Of a stretch of 64,000 nt of DNA, positions 8,976-41,200 are shown piece by piece (within the stretch, counting starts at the first letter, position 1; every line of letters begins with the position of its first letter). The notes under the pieces are model-generated. The model worked only from the letters and a program-made list of their open reading frames with translations. It was not told the DNA's origin and ran no database searches. The stretch is from the NCBI GenBank assembly GCA_023362775.1, contig JALMGJ010000011.1:18278001-18342000 (forward strand). The letters run 5' to 3'. The position numbers were made by a program, and so were the translations under genes. Source of the DNA: Charina bottae. Lineage: Eukaryota > Chordata > Lepidosauria > Squamata > Charinaidae.

Positions 8976-10436
8976 CAGATTTCTCATATGATATTGGTAA
9001 ATTGGGTTTCTCTACAAAGCAAAAGTGTCTTGGCAAATTGCATTCCTGTACAAAGCACAGCGTTCTCATGATGACGTGAATGCCAGGTGGCTGGATAACA
9101 GAGAAGCCTTGGCTTTGTTTACATCCTCATGAGATAGGGAGCGAGAAGGTACCATGTTATGTCTGGCAATGGGATCTTCCCATGAGAACAAGGTCTCCTG
9201 ATTTCCTTCTGTGGGAAGCCTTGCCCAGGCCCCCCTGAGCAAGGAGGGGGGGAACTCAGTGCGTAGATGCAGCACTGCCACCCAATGCTGTGTGCTTTGA
9301 GGCCTAGTGTGTGTAACAGCTAACATTCAGTCAAACAGAAAGCTAGAAGAACTGAATATACAACCATGCAAAATGGTGTTCTATGCTTCTTGATTTCTAG
9401 TGTCTTTTAGCCATGTAGTTCTTCACGTGTTCACTTCCCGTGGACTGGGCAGAGTGAGCTATGCCTGGCTTTGGGTATAGGCCATGGCAGGAAATCTGGC
9501 CCTGGGATCAATACACGGAACTCTGCTTATAAGTTTGTTTTGTTTTCCCTTTTACAATCATGTATCTTGTATATTCATCTTTTTCATTGTTGCGATAATG
9601 TACTGTATCTGCATTATTGCCTTATGCTATCAGTAAACACTGTTAGCCCTAACAAGCTGCATTCTTGTCTGTTTATTCTCAAGCCTCGGTTTTTCCCCTT
9701 TAAGCCAGCGTATATCCCATCAGGTTATGGGCCCAGAGAGAAATTTGCGTTTTCTTTGCTGCATTGGACCTGGCTGTAAAAGGGAGTTTGTTTTTAGAGG
9801 CTGGTTTCGGAGTAAATATGTTGTCTTTGAGTGGTCAGCAATGGCTGAACAGTGTCTGGTCAGTCTGCCATTTGAGCCTTTAGTGTGTGGAGATGGACTT
9901 ATTCTTTTTGCAAGAAGAAGATTTGTGGCAGTATGTGGCAAATCCACCTCCATAGGATCTCTCTGAAGAAGTGCAAGCATGTTTGGACTGTGCTTATGGC
10001 ATTTTTGCTTTTGGGACTCAAATCCTCTGAATGGAATTATTCAGGAAAAAACCTTGGAAAGCCCTGACCTAGAGGATGTGAATCACACTTCAGCACTGCA
10101 GTAATCATTGAGACATTTTAGGGATGACTAATTTCCACTCCATTGATTTCAGTGGGGTTGAAGTATGACTAATTTTCTCTGGATCTGACCCAATATACTA
10201 TTCCAAGTCTTGTTCTATCTGGGTATAAATGAACTCAAGTTTCTATTTTTCTTGTTTTTTAGTTATTGTCTTTCCCCTTGGAGTAGCTTGGCATCATCTA
10301 AATGTAACTGTGATGTTTTCTCTTTAAAACTCTTTTTTTTTTACTTCTCTGCCAATGAACTCAATCAATTAACACTATCGGCTGTAATTTCTTTTAACTG
10401 GATGATAGGTTACAGCTCTTAGAATAAAGATTTATT
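8976..10436. other. Intergenic, no gene recognised
   Basis: Only short open frames without similarity to known families. No RNA gene or terminator is recognised. Confidence 0.5.
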
Positions 10437-10575
10437 TATTTTTTTCCTGGCAATGAATGTTACACAAACCCAACGTGGGATACGTTTCTGCTCCATGTAT
10501 ATATAAATAAATAAATAAATTTATATAGCCGCCCAACTCACACACAGTGACTCCAGGCGGCTTACAGAATTAAAA
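10437..10575 (-). mobile_element. Old repeat plus CR1/L2-like tail
   Basis: Positions 10450-10500 repeat the motif at 1757-1820. 10500-10575 carries (TAAA)n and GCCGCCCAAC...GGCGGCTTAC, the reverse complement of the LINE/SINE tail seen at 44978. Confidence 0.5.
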
Positions 10576-10671
10576 GCAAACCCCCCACCCCAACCCACTG
10601 ATATACAAGCAAACGAATGTATATCATCATCAGTATCAGCATAAAGCCAGAATAATGTGACTATGGAGAGT

Positions 10672-10800
10672 TAATTCAGTGTGATGGTTAAAGGGGCTGG
10701 CTAGAAACCGGGAGACCGTGAGTTCTAGTCCTGCCTTAGGGAAAAAGCCAGCTGGGGGACCTTGGGCCAGTCACTCTCTCTCAGCCCACTGCACATATGT
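10672..10800 (+). mobile_element. CORE-SINE (MIR-like) copy
   Basis: A tRNA-like head with GTGAGTTCTAGTCC (degenerate box B) is followed by GACCTTGGGCCAGTCACTCTC, split by the usual MIR-type core wording. Related copies are at 30560, 35911, 41287, 56345 and 62338. Confidence 0.65.
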
Positions 10801-11683
10801 TTCACAGAGGTGGGGTGGGGGGACACGGACTTTAAACTTCACGTTATCAGATTTCTGACTCTTTGTATGTTACGGTATCTTTCACCTCTCAGCTCCGGGA
10901 GCTGTGCAATGCTGCAATGCTGTGCCATGCAATGCCGGTTGAGAGGGAGGGAGAGACTCCGTGTCTGCACATGATGCCAAGTTGCTTCCTGCATTATTAA
11001 TTTCTGTGGCGGGTTGAGCTCTTCATAATTTATTTTTATGTTAACTACATTTGTGGGAAAGAGCCAACCTACAGAAGTCGCTATGGGGCAAAGCTGACGA
11101 CACAGATATTTTGTGTAGTATTTGCAATCAGCTGTCATTCTTGGTGGGGAAGGGAAGCTTTTAAATCAGATAGGAGGATGAAAGAAAGAATCCATCATCC
11201 GGGTAGGAGCAAGGTGCACCGTTTTACCATTTTGAGCATGTTAATTTTTTATCCTCTCTGAAAGAGAAACAACCCTTTAGACTGGAAACTGGAACAAGAC
11301 TAAATGTGACTCTTGGATCCTAATTCCTTCCCCAATATACAGTGTTTTCTTTGACTTGAAACCAAAATAATACAATGCCGGTCTCCTGATGCTGTGTCCC
11401 AGTGTTACTGTTGAGAGTACGGAGCTGGGATAAATCAATAGAGGCATTATCTAGTGCACTGATGATGCTACCTGGTTGGGCACTGAAATGTCTGCATGCA
11501 AACAACCAAGCTCAGAGAGCACCAAGAACTCCACAATCCATTATTTTTCCTGTCTGCTTCAATGATGGGTCTTCTGGGCAATCACAACTCTATGCAGAAC
11601 TGGATACAGTCTGCTTCAGAGTAGTAGTACTATCACTGACTTATGGGATTCTGCTGGTGGATGATGCAAGTAGTTATGCAAAG
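10801..11683. other. Intergenic; fragment of foldback repeat at 11459-11537
   Basis: No gene is recognised. 11459-11537 is a diverged half of the hairpin repeat found at 62920-63103 (shared CTCAGAGAGCACCAAG). Confidence 0.5.
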
Positions 11684-11685
11684 TA

Positions 11686-12160
11686 CAGGTAGTCCTCGCT
11701 TACTGATCGCAACTGGGACCAGAATTTCGGTTACTAAGAGAAGCGGTCATTAAGTAAATCTGACCCAATTTTACGACCTTTTTGCGGCGGTCATTAAGTG
11801 AATCACTGTGGGTGCTAAGCGAACCACATGGTCATTAAGCAAATCATGTGGTCCCCATTGATTTTGCTTGCCAGAAGCCGGCTGGGAAGGTTGAAAATTT
11901 ATTTATTTATTTATTTATTTTTCGAATTTTGCCACTGCCCATCTCCCCCAAAAAGAGGGACTCTGGGCGATCACGTGACCACAGGATGCTGCGACAGTCG
12001 TAAATGTGAACTAGTTGCCAAGTGCCCAAATCGTGATCATGTAACCATGGGGATGCTGCAATGGTCATAAGTGTGAGGACCGGTCGTAAGTCGTTTTTTT
12101 CAACACCGTTGTAAGTCCGAACCATCACTAAACGAATGGTTGTTAAGTGAGGACTACCTG
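11686..12160 (+). mobile_element. TA-flanked MITE, family C, with nested tail insert
   Basis: Ends CAGGTAGTCCTCGCTTA and TAAGTGAGGACTACCTG are inverted repeats, flanked by TA at 11684-11685 and 12161-12162, as in Tc1/mariner-type elements. The body contains several GGTCATTAAG-type subrepeats and a CACGTG at 11972-11977. An unrelated CR1/L2-like tail of about 75 bp at 11893-11968 interrupts it. Confidence 0.85.
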
Positions 12161-12162
12161 TA

Positions 12163-14090
12163 CTTATGAAGTCTACCGTACCTAGGGAAGCCCCCACCAA
12201 AATTGCTCCAGAAGACAGTCCTGTTATCACATAGCAACCTGCAATTAAGCAGCTGCTTCTTGCAGGTATCCAATCCCTCTGCAATCACCAGATGTGAGGC
12301 TCCCCCTCCCATGAGCCCCTGCCTTGGGGGAAAGCACTGGGATGTGTGCATCCAAGGTCTTTTTCTTTTCCTCCTCCCACCCCATGCCTTTGAGCCTGCA
12401 AATCACAGCAGTGGGAACAATGCGGAAGAACCGGCTAATTGCATTTGCTTGCCATTGTTCTGTGGCAGGGCTCTAGAGAGGCACAGAGAATCAACCCGGG
12501 GAGTTATCTACCGGCATTTTGACAGGAACAAAGAAAAATGCTATCCACCAGTCCTTGAGTCAGCAGAAAGGTATCCTGGCAGAAATTCTGCTGCCCCCAC
12601 CGTTGATTTCTACTCTGCCGTGGGAATGGGGCTAGCTAGCTGCTTCCTTGTTAGGATAAAAGTGAGGAAAGGGATAGGGGGCTTTGTTTCCCCTCCATCA
12701 ATGACCGTCCCTAACAAGGGGTAGGTCATGGTGGGGCAAGTTCAGGCAGATGATTGGAGCAGATGAGGCAGGGGGTTGAGTAGGAAGATGCACTCATTGT
12801 ATCTGTTTGGCACGACTGCTCCTCTGCACTAGTCACCTGAAAGCCAGGTGAACTTGCGGATGGCACTCTTCTGAAAGAGCACTAAGCCTGTGCTCAGAAG
12901 TAGCTCAGCAGACAGGAAACAGGCCTGAAGGGGCCACAGGGCACAGTGGGAGGAAGCAATCGATAAGAAGCGAACTCTGCCCTTGACTAGAGTTACAAAG
13001 GAATGGTAGTGCTGGTAGCAAGTGACCAAGGAGACCCCCCTCCTGGCTGGCAGCACCCCGACATAGCCAGGCAACAGTCATGAAGAACAGGTGTGCTCTA
13101 GTGAACTTTTGGAATCACAAGCTGTGATTGGCCTGCCCATAATAACAAGAATCAACCCCGTGGCATCTAGAGGCACGAACGCTGGAATGAACTGGCAAAT
13201 GGCACTTGACCCACACACCAATAAGGGCATAAGGAGCCATGGGCTGTTGCGCAAGTAGATGTGGAAACGGCCGCTGCATGAAACCGGCCCTGGGGGCGTT
13301 GCCTGGTCAGGGTAATAGCTGTAGCCCTTTTGCACACAAGTGTTCGGAGATATTAAAAACAATAAAACATGTCAAAAGGCTATCCCCATAAAGGCCCTTG
13401 TTAGCAGAAGCAGCTAAAATCTGTAATGCACACACAGTGGTGACAGAAGCAGCAACACTCAGCTGGTGGAACCCATCTCTTTCCTGATTTAAATATACTT
13501 TTGGTGCAGCATATGACACAGCAGCCTTTCAAGAGAGTGCTAGGCTTGTTTTTTTAAACACAGTTCTAGTGCTCTTTTAAAAGAGCACTAAACCTGTGTT
13601 AATAAGGGCTAGTCAGGTACTACGTGGACAGATGCCTCTATTGAAACCAGATGCCTTGTCTCTCTTGCAAACCAAGCCAAAATGGATGTGGAGGGCAGCT
13701 CTGAGTGGACAAATATTGCAGCAGCTGTAGACAAATATGGAGATAGCCTTGAAGAAGGTGTGCAGCAGTAATTATGAGAGCATCCACTCAGCAAAGCTGG
13801 CTGGGGAATTCTGGGAGTTGAAGTCCACACACCTTAAAAGTGGCTAAGGTTGAGAAACTCTGATCTATGTCCTTTATCCACCGACCAGAGGTCTGCATGG
13901 CGGGGACGGAAGTAGAGATATTTTCAGCATGATTGGAAAGCGTCATGCATTAGCTATGGGGAAAGGGAATAAGCTCGTTTCTCCCTGCCATTTTCAAAAT
14001 CCTTTTCTAATGATTATAGATTGTAGAACCCCTTGCTTTTTAATGGGATATTCAGCTATTTCAAGAATAAACAGCTTTGGGGATTTTTAA
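12163..14090. other. Intergenic, no gene recognised
   Basis: An open frame at 12203-12724 (+) has no recognisable domain, splice context or start context and is not called. 13791-13861 is half of a family B hAT MITE ending GGTTGAGAAACTCTG. Confidence 0.5.
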
Positions 14091-14094
14091 AAAT

Positions 14095-14165
14095 TTATTT
14101 CATTCCATTTATATTGCCGCCCACCAAACTTAGGTGACTCTGGGCAGCTCACAGGTTAAAAAAAG
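14095..14165 (-). mobile_element. CR1/L2-like 3' tail
   Basis: TTTATATTGCCGCCCACC followed by GACTCTGGGCAGCTCAC matches the minus-strand form of the tail at 44978-45050. Confidence 0.5.
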
Positions 14166-15001
14166 ACAGACAACCTCGTAAAAATAAAGTAAAACAATTA
14201 ACACAATTAACCAGAAATGTACAAGTGTGGCTTTTGCTCTTGAACCTCTCTTTCCCTGTCACTTTGATGGCTTACAGTTGCAAAAACCAGCCAGAGAAGT
14301 TACACTGTCACATTATTTTCATTTAGTAAATCATTTAGTAAAAAGTTGCCCTGGATCACATGATCCTTCTGAGCCAATATCGCCCCCTGCTGGTGAGGAC
14401 CTTTTGGTGCAAGCTTGTGGACAGAACTTCCCAGCATTCCTGGCTGCAGTTCACTGGCTCTGCCAAAGGAATGTGTGCTCATCAGCCAGCAGTGCATTGC
14501 AGCTGCTACAAAGCAAATGTTACTTTGGGGTCTATTAACAGGAGCATCGAGTCCAGATCATGGGGAGTAATCGCCCCATTTTCTACTCTGCCCTGTGTCC
14601 AGTTTTAGGCACCACCACCTAAAGAGGCATTAGCAAAGTGAATTGAGTGCAGAGGAAGGCTAGCAAGTAGGTGAAAGGACTGGAGTTAGAAGGAACTGGG
14701 TGTGTGAAGACTGTGAGGAGATATGATAACAGCAGTTTTCAGATGTCTAAAGGCCTACTATTTAGACAAGCGATGGGTTAGATCAGTGCTTTCCAAAGTG
14801 CCGTCCAAAGTGCTGCCATTGGCAACACACCAACGGCCACTGGGGCGGGGGCGTGCACGGTGGCGGTTTAATGTAGATGGAAAGAACACAACATTCCAGA
14901 TGTCAAAGATTGGATTGGATTCAAGAGATGTGTTCTTGGTTGATTTTTGAACGGTCTTTATATTGTAGAAAAGGGTGATGAAGCAGTATGTTTGTATATA
15001 G
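14166..15001. other. Intergenic, nothing firm
   Basis: No gene is recognised. 14785-14860 has a degenerate CTTTCCAAAGTG terminus resembling family A. Confidence 0.4.
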
Positions 15002-15264
15002 CAGAGCTTTCCAAACTAAAAAAGTGTGTTGGTGACACACTTTTTAGACATGCATCATTTTGCAACACACTCTTACAGCAGGGCACAAGGCAGGCACTAG
15101 GACCTGCACGGAATCACAGCAGGTTGGGAGGCAGCAAGGCACAAGGCAGGCACTAGGACCTGCGCGGAATCCTGGCAGGGCTCGGAGGCAGCAGCAGCAG
15201 CGACACACCCAGACACTGCAGCCGACACACTAACGTGTCCCGACACACAGTTTGGAAAGCTCTG
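15002..15264 (+). mobile_element. hAT MITE, family A
   Basis: Bounded by CAGAGCTTTCCAAAC and GTTTGGAAAGCTCTG. Internal duplication of a segment with GGCAGGCACTAGGACCTG. Flanking octamers are only partly alike, so this copy is older or has eroded edges. Confidence 0.8.
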
Positions 15265-16218
15265 CTGTGTAGTCTAGAATATGTATGTATGTATGTATGT
15301 ACGTACAGTATGTATGTACAGTATATGCAAGTTGTATATTATTATGACATGAATTGTTTTCTTTTTTTCTTATTAAAGTTTCAGTTTAATTTCATCACTT
15401 TTTTTTTCTTCCTAGTGTTTTTCCTGCAGGTGCAGGGTCAGCTTTTTCAGATCAACCCAATGTTGTTATATATAATTTTAATTGTATCATCATTGTTGTA
15501 TCATTTTTATCTTTGTTGAATTTTACTAATAAAAATAAATGTTGAAAAGAATAGGAATAGAACTTCTGAAGGCTGGGGCAGGACACTTTCTATTAATTCA
15601 GGTCAGATGTAGCTCAGTGCCTCTGGAGATGCCATGTGGCGAAGAGAGAGGTGGGGCAATCAGAAGAAATAGCCGGCAGTGTGCCCCCTCTATATGCCAC
15701 CTGAAGGCAGTTGCCTTGCTCTGCCCCATGGTAGGGCCTGTGCTCTGTTTAGAGAAGATGACTTGGGAGCATTCCAGATGTGGCTAATTGAGAGTTCCCA
15801 TCTCCATCACTATGGACCACACTAGCTGGAGGCGTGGAGAGTCAACATTCTCCATCCCTGCTCTTGATCCTCTAAAGGGAGTGGACAAAGCTTAACTCAA
15901 GTTAACTAACTTTTACCTAAAATTCATCAGGACAAACTGGCATTTATAAAATAGTTTGCTGGATAGTTCTAATGCACTAAGCATTTGCTTTCGGTGTTAA
16001 GGACATGTCGAACCACGACGTGCATGTCCAAGCCAAGACATGAAGATCTGCATCAAGGAATGCTCTGCCCGTTGACATCTGCCTACTATGCATCTTCTGG
16101 ATACAGAAAGAGGGGGGAGGCAAGTTGAACCAAGATCCTGGAAGTTGCCCTTTCTCCCATCACCCCCCGCCCCGGTCACATACACTCCAAGTTAATTGCA
16201 CATCCAACCCATGACCAA
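15265..16218. other. Upstream of SLC5A2; GTAT microsatellite
   Basis: 15282-15320 is a short (GTAT)n run. The remainder shows no gene and may contain distal SLC5A2 control sequence. Confidence 0.4.
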
Positions 16219-16231
16219 GTTTGTTATTAAC
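16219..16231 (+). promoter_or_regulatory. Candidate HNF1 site of the SLC5A2 promoter
   Basis: GTTTGTTATTAAC matches the palindromic HNF1 consensus GTTAATNATTAAC at 11 of 13 positions (the N counted as a match). It lies 89 bp before the SLC5A2 start codon. A second half-site GTTAAT is near 16190. HNF1A control of SGLT2 transcription is established in mammals. Function here is inferred. Confidence 0.6.
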
Positions 16232-16319
16232 CACTCATGAAAGTTCTTCAGAAGAATGGTCCAAGAGGGTTATTTAGCTTTGCCCATTTGGCTGTGGAAT
16301 GTCTGGAGCTTACGGCATA

Positions 16320-36534
<20,215 letters not shown>

Positions 36535-36961
36535 AGACTGTCAGCCACGGCAGCTCAATAGAATATGTTGCTCACCAACCCCTCCAGGTACATCACATCA
36601 ACCCATCATCCCCAGAGGAACAGCACATGCAAAAAGATGGAATCAGAAATAGGAGGGACTCCACAACAGTCATCTGGGCCACCTGCCATCATCAAGTCAG
36701 AATCATCCAAGTCACTGAAGATCTACCTATGACATCCAAGTCAACGTCCATCAAAACTCATCACAACTGACTCTTTGGAAGACCATTTTTTTTAGTTATA
36801 TCACATCATGAAAAAGACAAGCCACTCAAAGCTATTGGCAATTGGGGTTAGGGAGAAACCAATCCTTCTTCTTAAGTGCCCAGATGACTTGGAATTTGCA
36901 GTTTTCCCAGTCTTAGCATCATCTTCTTACTTGTTGTAGTTTCACAACCGATCACCTAAAC

Positions 36962-37232
36962 CAAGGCTTTCCAAAGTTTTCCCGCGGCGACACACCAACC
37001 ACCGTTGGTGTGTCGCCGCGGGAAAACCCGGAAGTGCCGCGGTTGCGGCAGCGCGCAAAAACCCGGAAGCGCTGCTGCCGCTTTCGGGTTTTTGCGCGCC
37101 GCCGTTGGTGTGTCGCCGCGGGAAAACCCGGAAGTGCTGATGATGATCAGCGCTTCCGGGTTGTGTGGCGACACACCAGACTGTGTGTGGCGACACACTT
37201 TTGTGTCGCGACCCACAGTTTGGAAAGCTCTG
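36962..37232 (+). mobile_element. hAT MITE, family A, GC-rich subfamily
   Basis: CAAGGCTTTCCAAAG to CTTTGGAAAGCTCTG-like ends. Exact 8-bp target duplication ACCTAAAC at 36954-36961 and 37233-37240. Interior is a set of nested GC-rich inverted repeats. In or just after the SLC5A2 3' UTR. Confidence 0.9.
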
Positions 37233-37762
37233 ACCTAAACTATCTCTAATTATAGTTATATATAATTCTCCAGACTGCACGTTTATCCTGATATGCTTGC
37301 CTCAACGTCCTTCACAAATATTTATGCTCCCCAATCTTATGCACCTCTCGTGTTCTTCTCCTCCAAGAAGAGCTGTTGAATTTCTTCCAGGACTGCAATA
37401 TATGTTATCAGTTATCACCAGGATGCCCTTTTATTCCTCACTAGCAATGAGAAGGAGTAACAACATATCCTGCTCTTCCACAATACTTCATATCCCATCC
37501 CTGCCAAACTTTTGGAAAAGAGAGAGACACAAAAACAAGAAAATAAACCCTATATTTGGAAGACGGGAAAAAAACCAGTCATAGCATTTGTGTATACTAG
37601 ACAGGAGACAAGGGAACAGATGTGAAAGGAAGCTGACATACTTCTCTTTGGGGTACGAATTCAAGTTTGTGGGTTAAAAATCTATGTAAACAAAGAGAAG
37701 AATCCCCCATACTGACAAGGCATGCACTGGGTACTGGCCTGGGAATGCAAAATCAGGGTGTA

Positions 37763-37985
37763 CAGGTAGTCCTCGTTTCGCGACTGCCTCGTTTACTGAC
37801 CATTCACAATTACGACGGTGATGCAAAAGAAACTTTGCGACCAATCCTTGCACTTACGACCTTCGCAGCAAAGCAAAGGAAAGCTGAAGTAAGATCATAA
37901 GTATAGCCGGGGTTCACTTAGTGGCCGCTTCAATTAACAGCCAAGTTGCCAGTCCCAACTGTGATTGCTAAACAAGGATTACCCG
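37763..37985 (+). mobile_element. TA-flanked MITE, family C, short form
   Basis: CAGGTAGTCCTCG at the left and AGGATTACCCG at the right, TA on both sides (37761-37762, 37986-37987). Half-length through internal deletion. Confidence 0.75.
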
Positions 37986-38138
37986 TACGATTAAACGCAC
38001 CAACTATTAGTCCTGCAGTGCTGCTGTGAAGGTATATAATATTAGCATTACCCACAAAGGCAAAATATCTAAACACTTCATCACATTAAAAACAAAAAAT
38101 TGGAAAGAAGGGAGGTCTTATGTTGCCCGCACCTCATC

Positions 38139-38144
38139 TTTATT
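38139..38144 (-). terminator. Candidate poly(A) signal of RUSF1
   Basis: AATAAA on the minus strand, 144 bases after the RUSF1 stop codon and the first such hexamer seen downstream of it. Confidence 0.5.
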
Positions 38145-38287
38145 TCAGAACTACAGCTGTGGTAAACGGAGGCAAGGCAAATCCAAACCCATAGTTGCCT
38201 TTGTAAACGACAACCCCAAGGAAACCAGGATCCCCTCTTTTCTAGGGCTGAACAAATCAGGTCCTTGGCATAAAAATTCTCCCAGAG

Positions 38288-41200
38288 TCAGAGCATTTTC
38301 TTCTCAGCACTGAGCCATTCCATCCGCCACTCCTCGGGGCCTAGGAGGTTCCGGTCGGTTACCCATCCAGCGGCTGTCAGTCCTTGGAAGCACAGAGGAA
38401 CACAAAGTGAGCAGAAAGGATTGGGTGTATCTATAAAGATTGCATTAAAAATTCAAAACGACAGGTAGTCCTCGCTTACCGGTTGCAATAGGAGCCAGCA
38501 ACTCTGTCACTAAGCGACACGGTTGTAAAGTGAAAAGTCACGTGACTGCGTTCAACTTACAACGGCAGTTCATCATTTCTGGCTGCGGTCGTTAAGCAAA
38601 TCACTATGGGTCGTTAAGCACAATGTCATGTGACTGCGACTTGTGACTTCCTGCCGGCTTCCCCACTGACTTGGCTTGTCAGAAGCTGGCTGTGAAGGTC
38701 ACAAATGGTGATCAAGTGAACACAAGACGCTGCGACCATCATAAATGTGTGCCGGTTGCCAAGCACTCAAATGGCAATCATGTGACCGTGGGGATCCTGC
38801 GATGGCCACAACTTTGAGGACCGGTCACAAGTCTCCTTTTTCAGTGCCATCATAACGTTGAATGGTGGCTGAATGAATGGTCGGTAAGTGAGGACTACCT
38901 GTATCTGGTTTAATTAAAAAAAAACTGGGCAAAGCTCTGATTGACACTCGGATGCCACCAAGCGCTGGGAAAAGCTTTGAACAAGGATGATTTCAGATCT
39001 TCCTAGGAAGGTGCAAATGCTACTGTTCCAGGAACAAAAGGTTCGAAAGGACTCTGGAATCTTCTGATGTTCTTCAGGGCTGTGTTAATCCAGCTGTCCT
39101 AAGAAGGGTCCAGCATATATCTAAATCTTTCCCTTTTATTCAGCACTGGGGGGGAGGGGGGGTGGCTACGGCCTCAGAAGCCCCTGTAATCCCCCAGGTC
39201 CTGTTTCTGTGGCTGCTGGAGGCTACTTTGATCACCTGCTAAAAACTAATGGCGTCATTTCTCACTATTTTGAGGTGGAAAGCACATGAAAGCTACTAAA
39301 ACAGGCATTATCAAACAACCCCGCCCCCCAATATTCCCACCAATCATAGTTCCATCCACATGAATGTGACCCTCGCCTCTTGAGGGCCCTCAGCCCCCCT
39401 CCCCAATAAGGGTGGCCCCTGGCCATCAGCACATCGCCATGCCTGATCGAGCTGTACAACTGAACCACAAAAAAGCATTTAAAGGTGTAGGTTGGCTCCA
39501 TGGATGTAACCTGTTGAAAACTGACATTTGAGTCTTCTTGGTGTAGAACCCAGGATTTAAAGTAAAACTCGGGTTCCAAATCGCCACCACGCACCTGCCA
39601 GGAATTTGGGAAATATCCTGTCCAAGAACTGATGCATTTCAGCATGTATCTTGGGATCCTCTTTATTGGATTCTGAAAAGCAAGAAAGAAAATGAGGAGC
39701 AGATCTGTACCAGGCACAAGCAAGAGAAAGAGGGGGGGGGGGGAACCTTTGCAAACTGAAGAAGAGAAACATTATTATTCTCCTTGAGTCCCTGGAAGAT
39801 GATGAACTATAAATGCAAAGGAAATCAATCCACAAACGAGGTACAGGTTAGGTTACCAGGAACTGTAAAACTCTTTCCAAATGTTGCAGGAGAGAGAATG
39901 AGAACATAAACAGCAGCCTTATAACAACCATCTACCTTACCAAGCATCATCTATCATGAGCAACCCCCCTCTCCCCCCCCCCAGAAGTCTTTGGGGTAGC
40001 CTGATGTACATGGCCACCCCCACCTCCAGTGTTGTCAGTTGTAGGGAATATAATTGACGTGAGGAAGGTGGTGCAAACATCCTGGTTTCACTTGCAAGCC
40101 TTTCCTCAGCTGATGAGATCCGAGGAGGGCAAGTGAAGTGATATCACTGGGGAGAGGGCCGTGGGAGGATATGGGGATACTCCTGCAGTGGGCCATACCG
40201 TGAATCCAGCTCTCAACACACTATGCAATGAGCTGGAATAAAAGGGCTGCCCACCCTGCTCAGACCATCAGGACCACAAAGAGATGTCCTTCCCAGCCCT
40301 TTCTAATGAGAGATGCCAGAAAAGGAACCTGCCATGTGGGTTTCCAGTCTCACCAAGTCATGATTACTCCTCTGGATTGCCCGCCCTCCCAAATCGTTTC
40401 TTCCTCCAAATTCCCTTCCCAGGTCATCACCTTTGCGTAACTGATGCTGCAAATCCAGAAGGGACACTCTTTCCAAGGCACATGTTCCCACATCTTCATA
40501 TAGCAGGACCTCTAGAATAAGGGCGTGGGCGTAGGCTTTAATCACATCCACACTGTCTGCTTGCCGATGGAGCAGGACAGAGATCGTCCCTACAGAGGGA
40601 GACAGGAGTCAATGAACAGGCAGGCATGGGAAGATTCTGGATGTGCTCCCTCTTGTGAATACTTTACTATCAGATCCTCCACCCGATCAATGTTATTCCG
40701 ATGGAGCAAAATCCAGAAAAAGTGAAATGGACAGTTCATTTTGGATAATGGTCAAAACACTGCTGAGCTCTGAAGGACCCCCTATATCAGAGCTTTCCAA
40801 ACTGTGTGTCACGACACAAAAGTGTGTCGCCACACACAGTCTGGTGTGTCACCACACAACCCGGAAGCGCTGATCATCATCAGCGCTTCCAGGTTTTCCC
40901 ACGGCGACGCACCAACTGCAGCGCGCAAAACCCGAAAGCAGCAGCAGCACTTCCGGGTTTTTGCGCGCTGCCGCACTTCCGGGTTTTCCCGCGGCGACAC
41001 ACCAACGCCGGTTGGTGTGTCGCCGTGGGAAAAACTTTGGAAAGCCCTGCCCTATATTCTTCACTATGGATTATACCTCAAAATAAACTGTAATGCCGAT
41101 AACTCCAAAGATCATTCTCAAAATATAAGCATAATTAGCCCATATGTCAAGGAATAAGAATGATATAAAATCAACAAGTATGGTTAAGAAAGCATGCAAG

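Larger units (their letters stand above)
36535..38287. other. Tail-to-tail spacer between SLC5A2 and RUSF1
   Basis: Contains the 3' UTRs of both genes. The first AATAAA on the SLC5A2 strand is distant, at 37542-37547, beyond a MITE, so the SLC5A2 3' end is not fixed from sequence. MITEs are listed separately. Confidence 0.55.

Noticed and set aside
12203..12724. 173-codon open frame upstream of SLC5A2
   Set aside because: No recognisable domain, a biased composition, no splice or promoter context, and it overlaps the end of the region after a MITE. Chance open frame.
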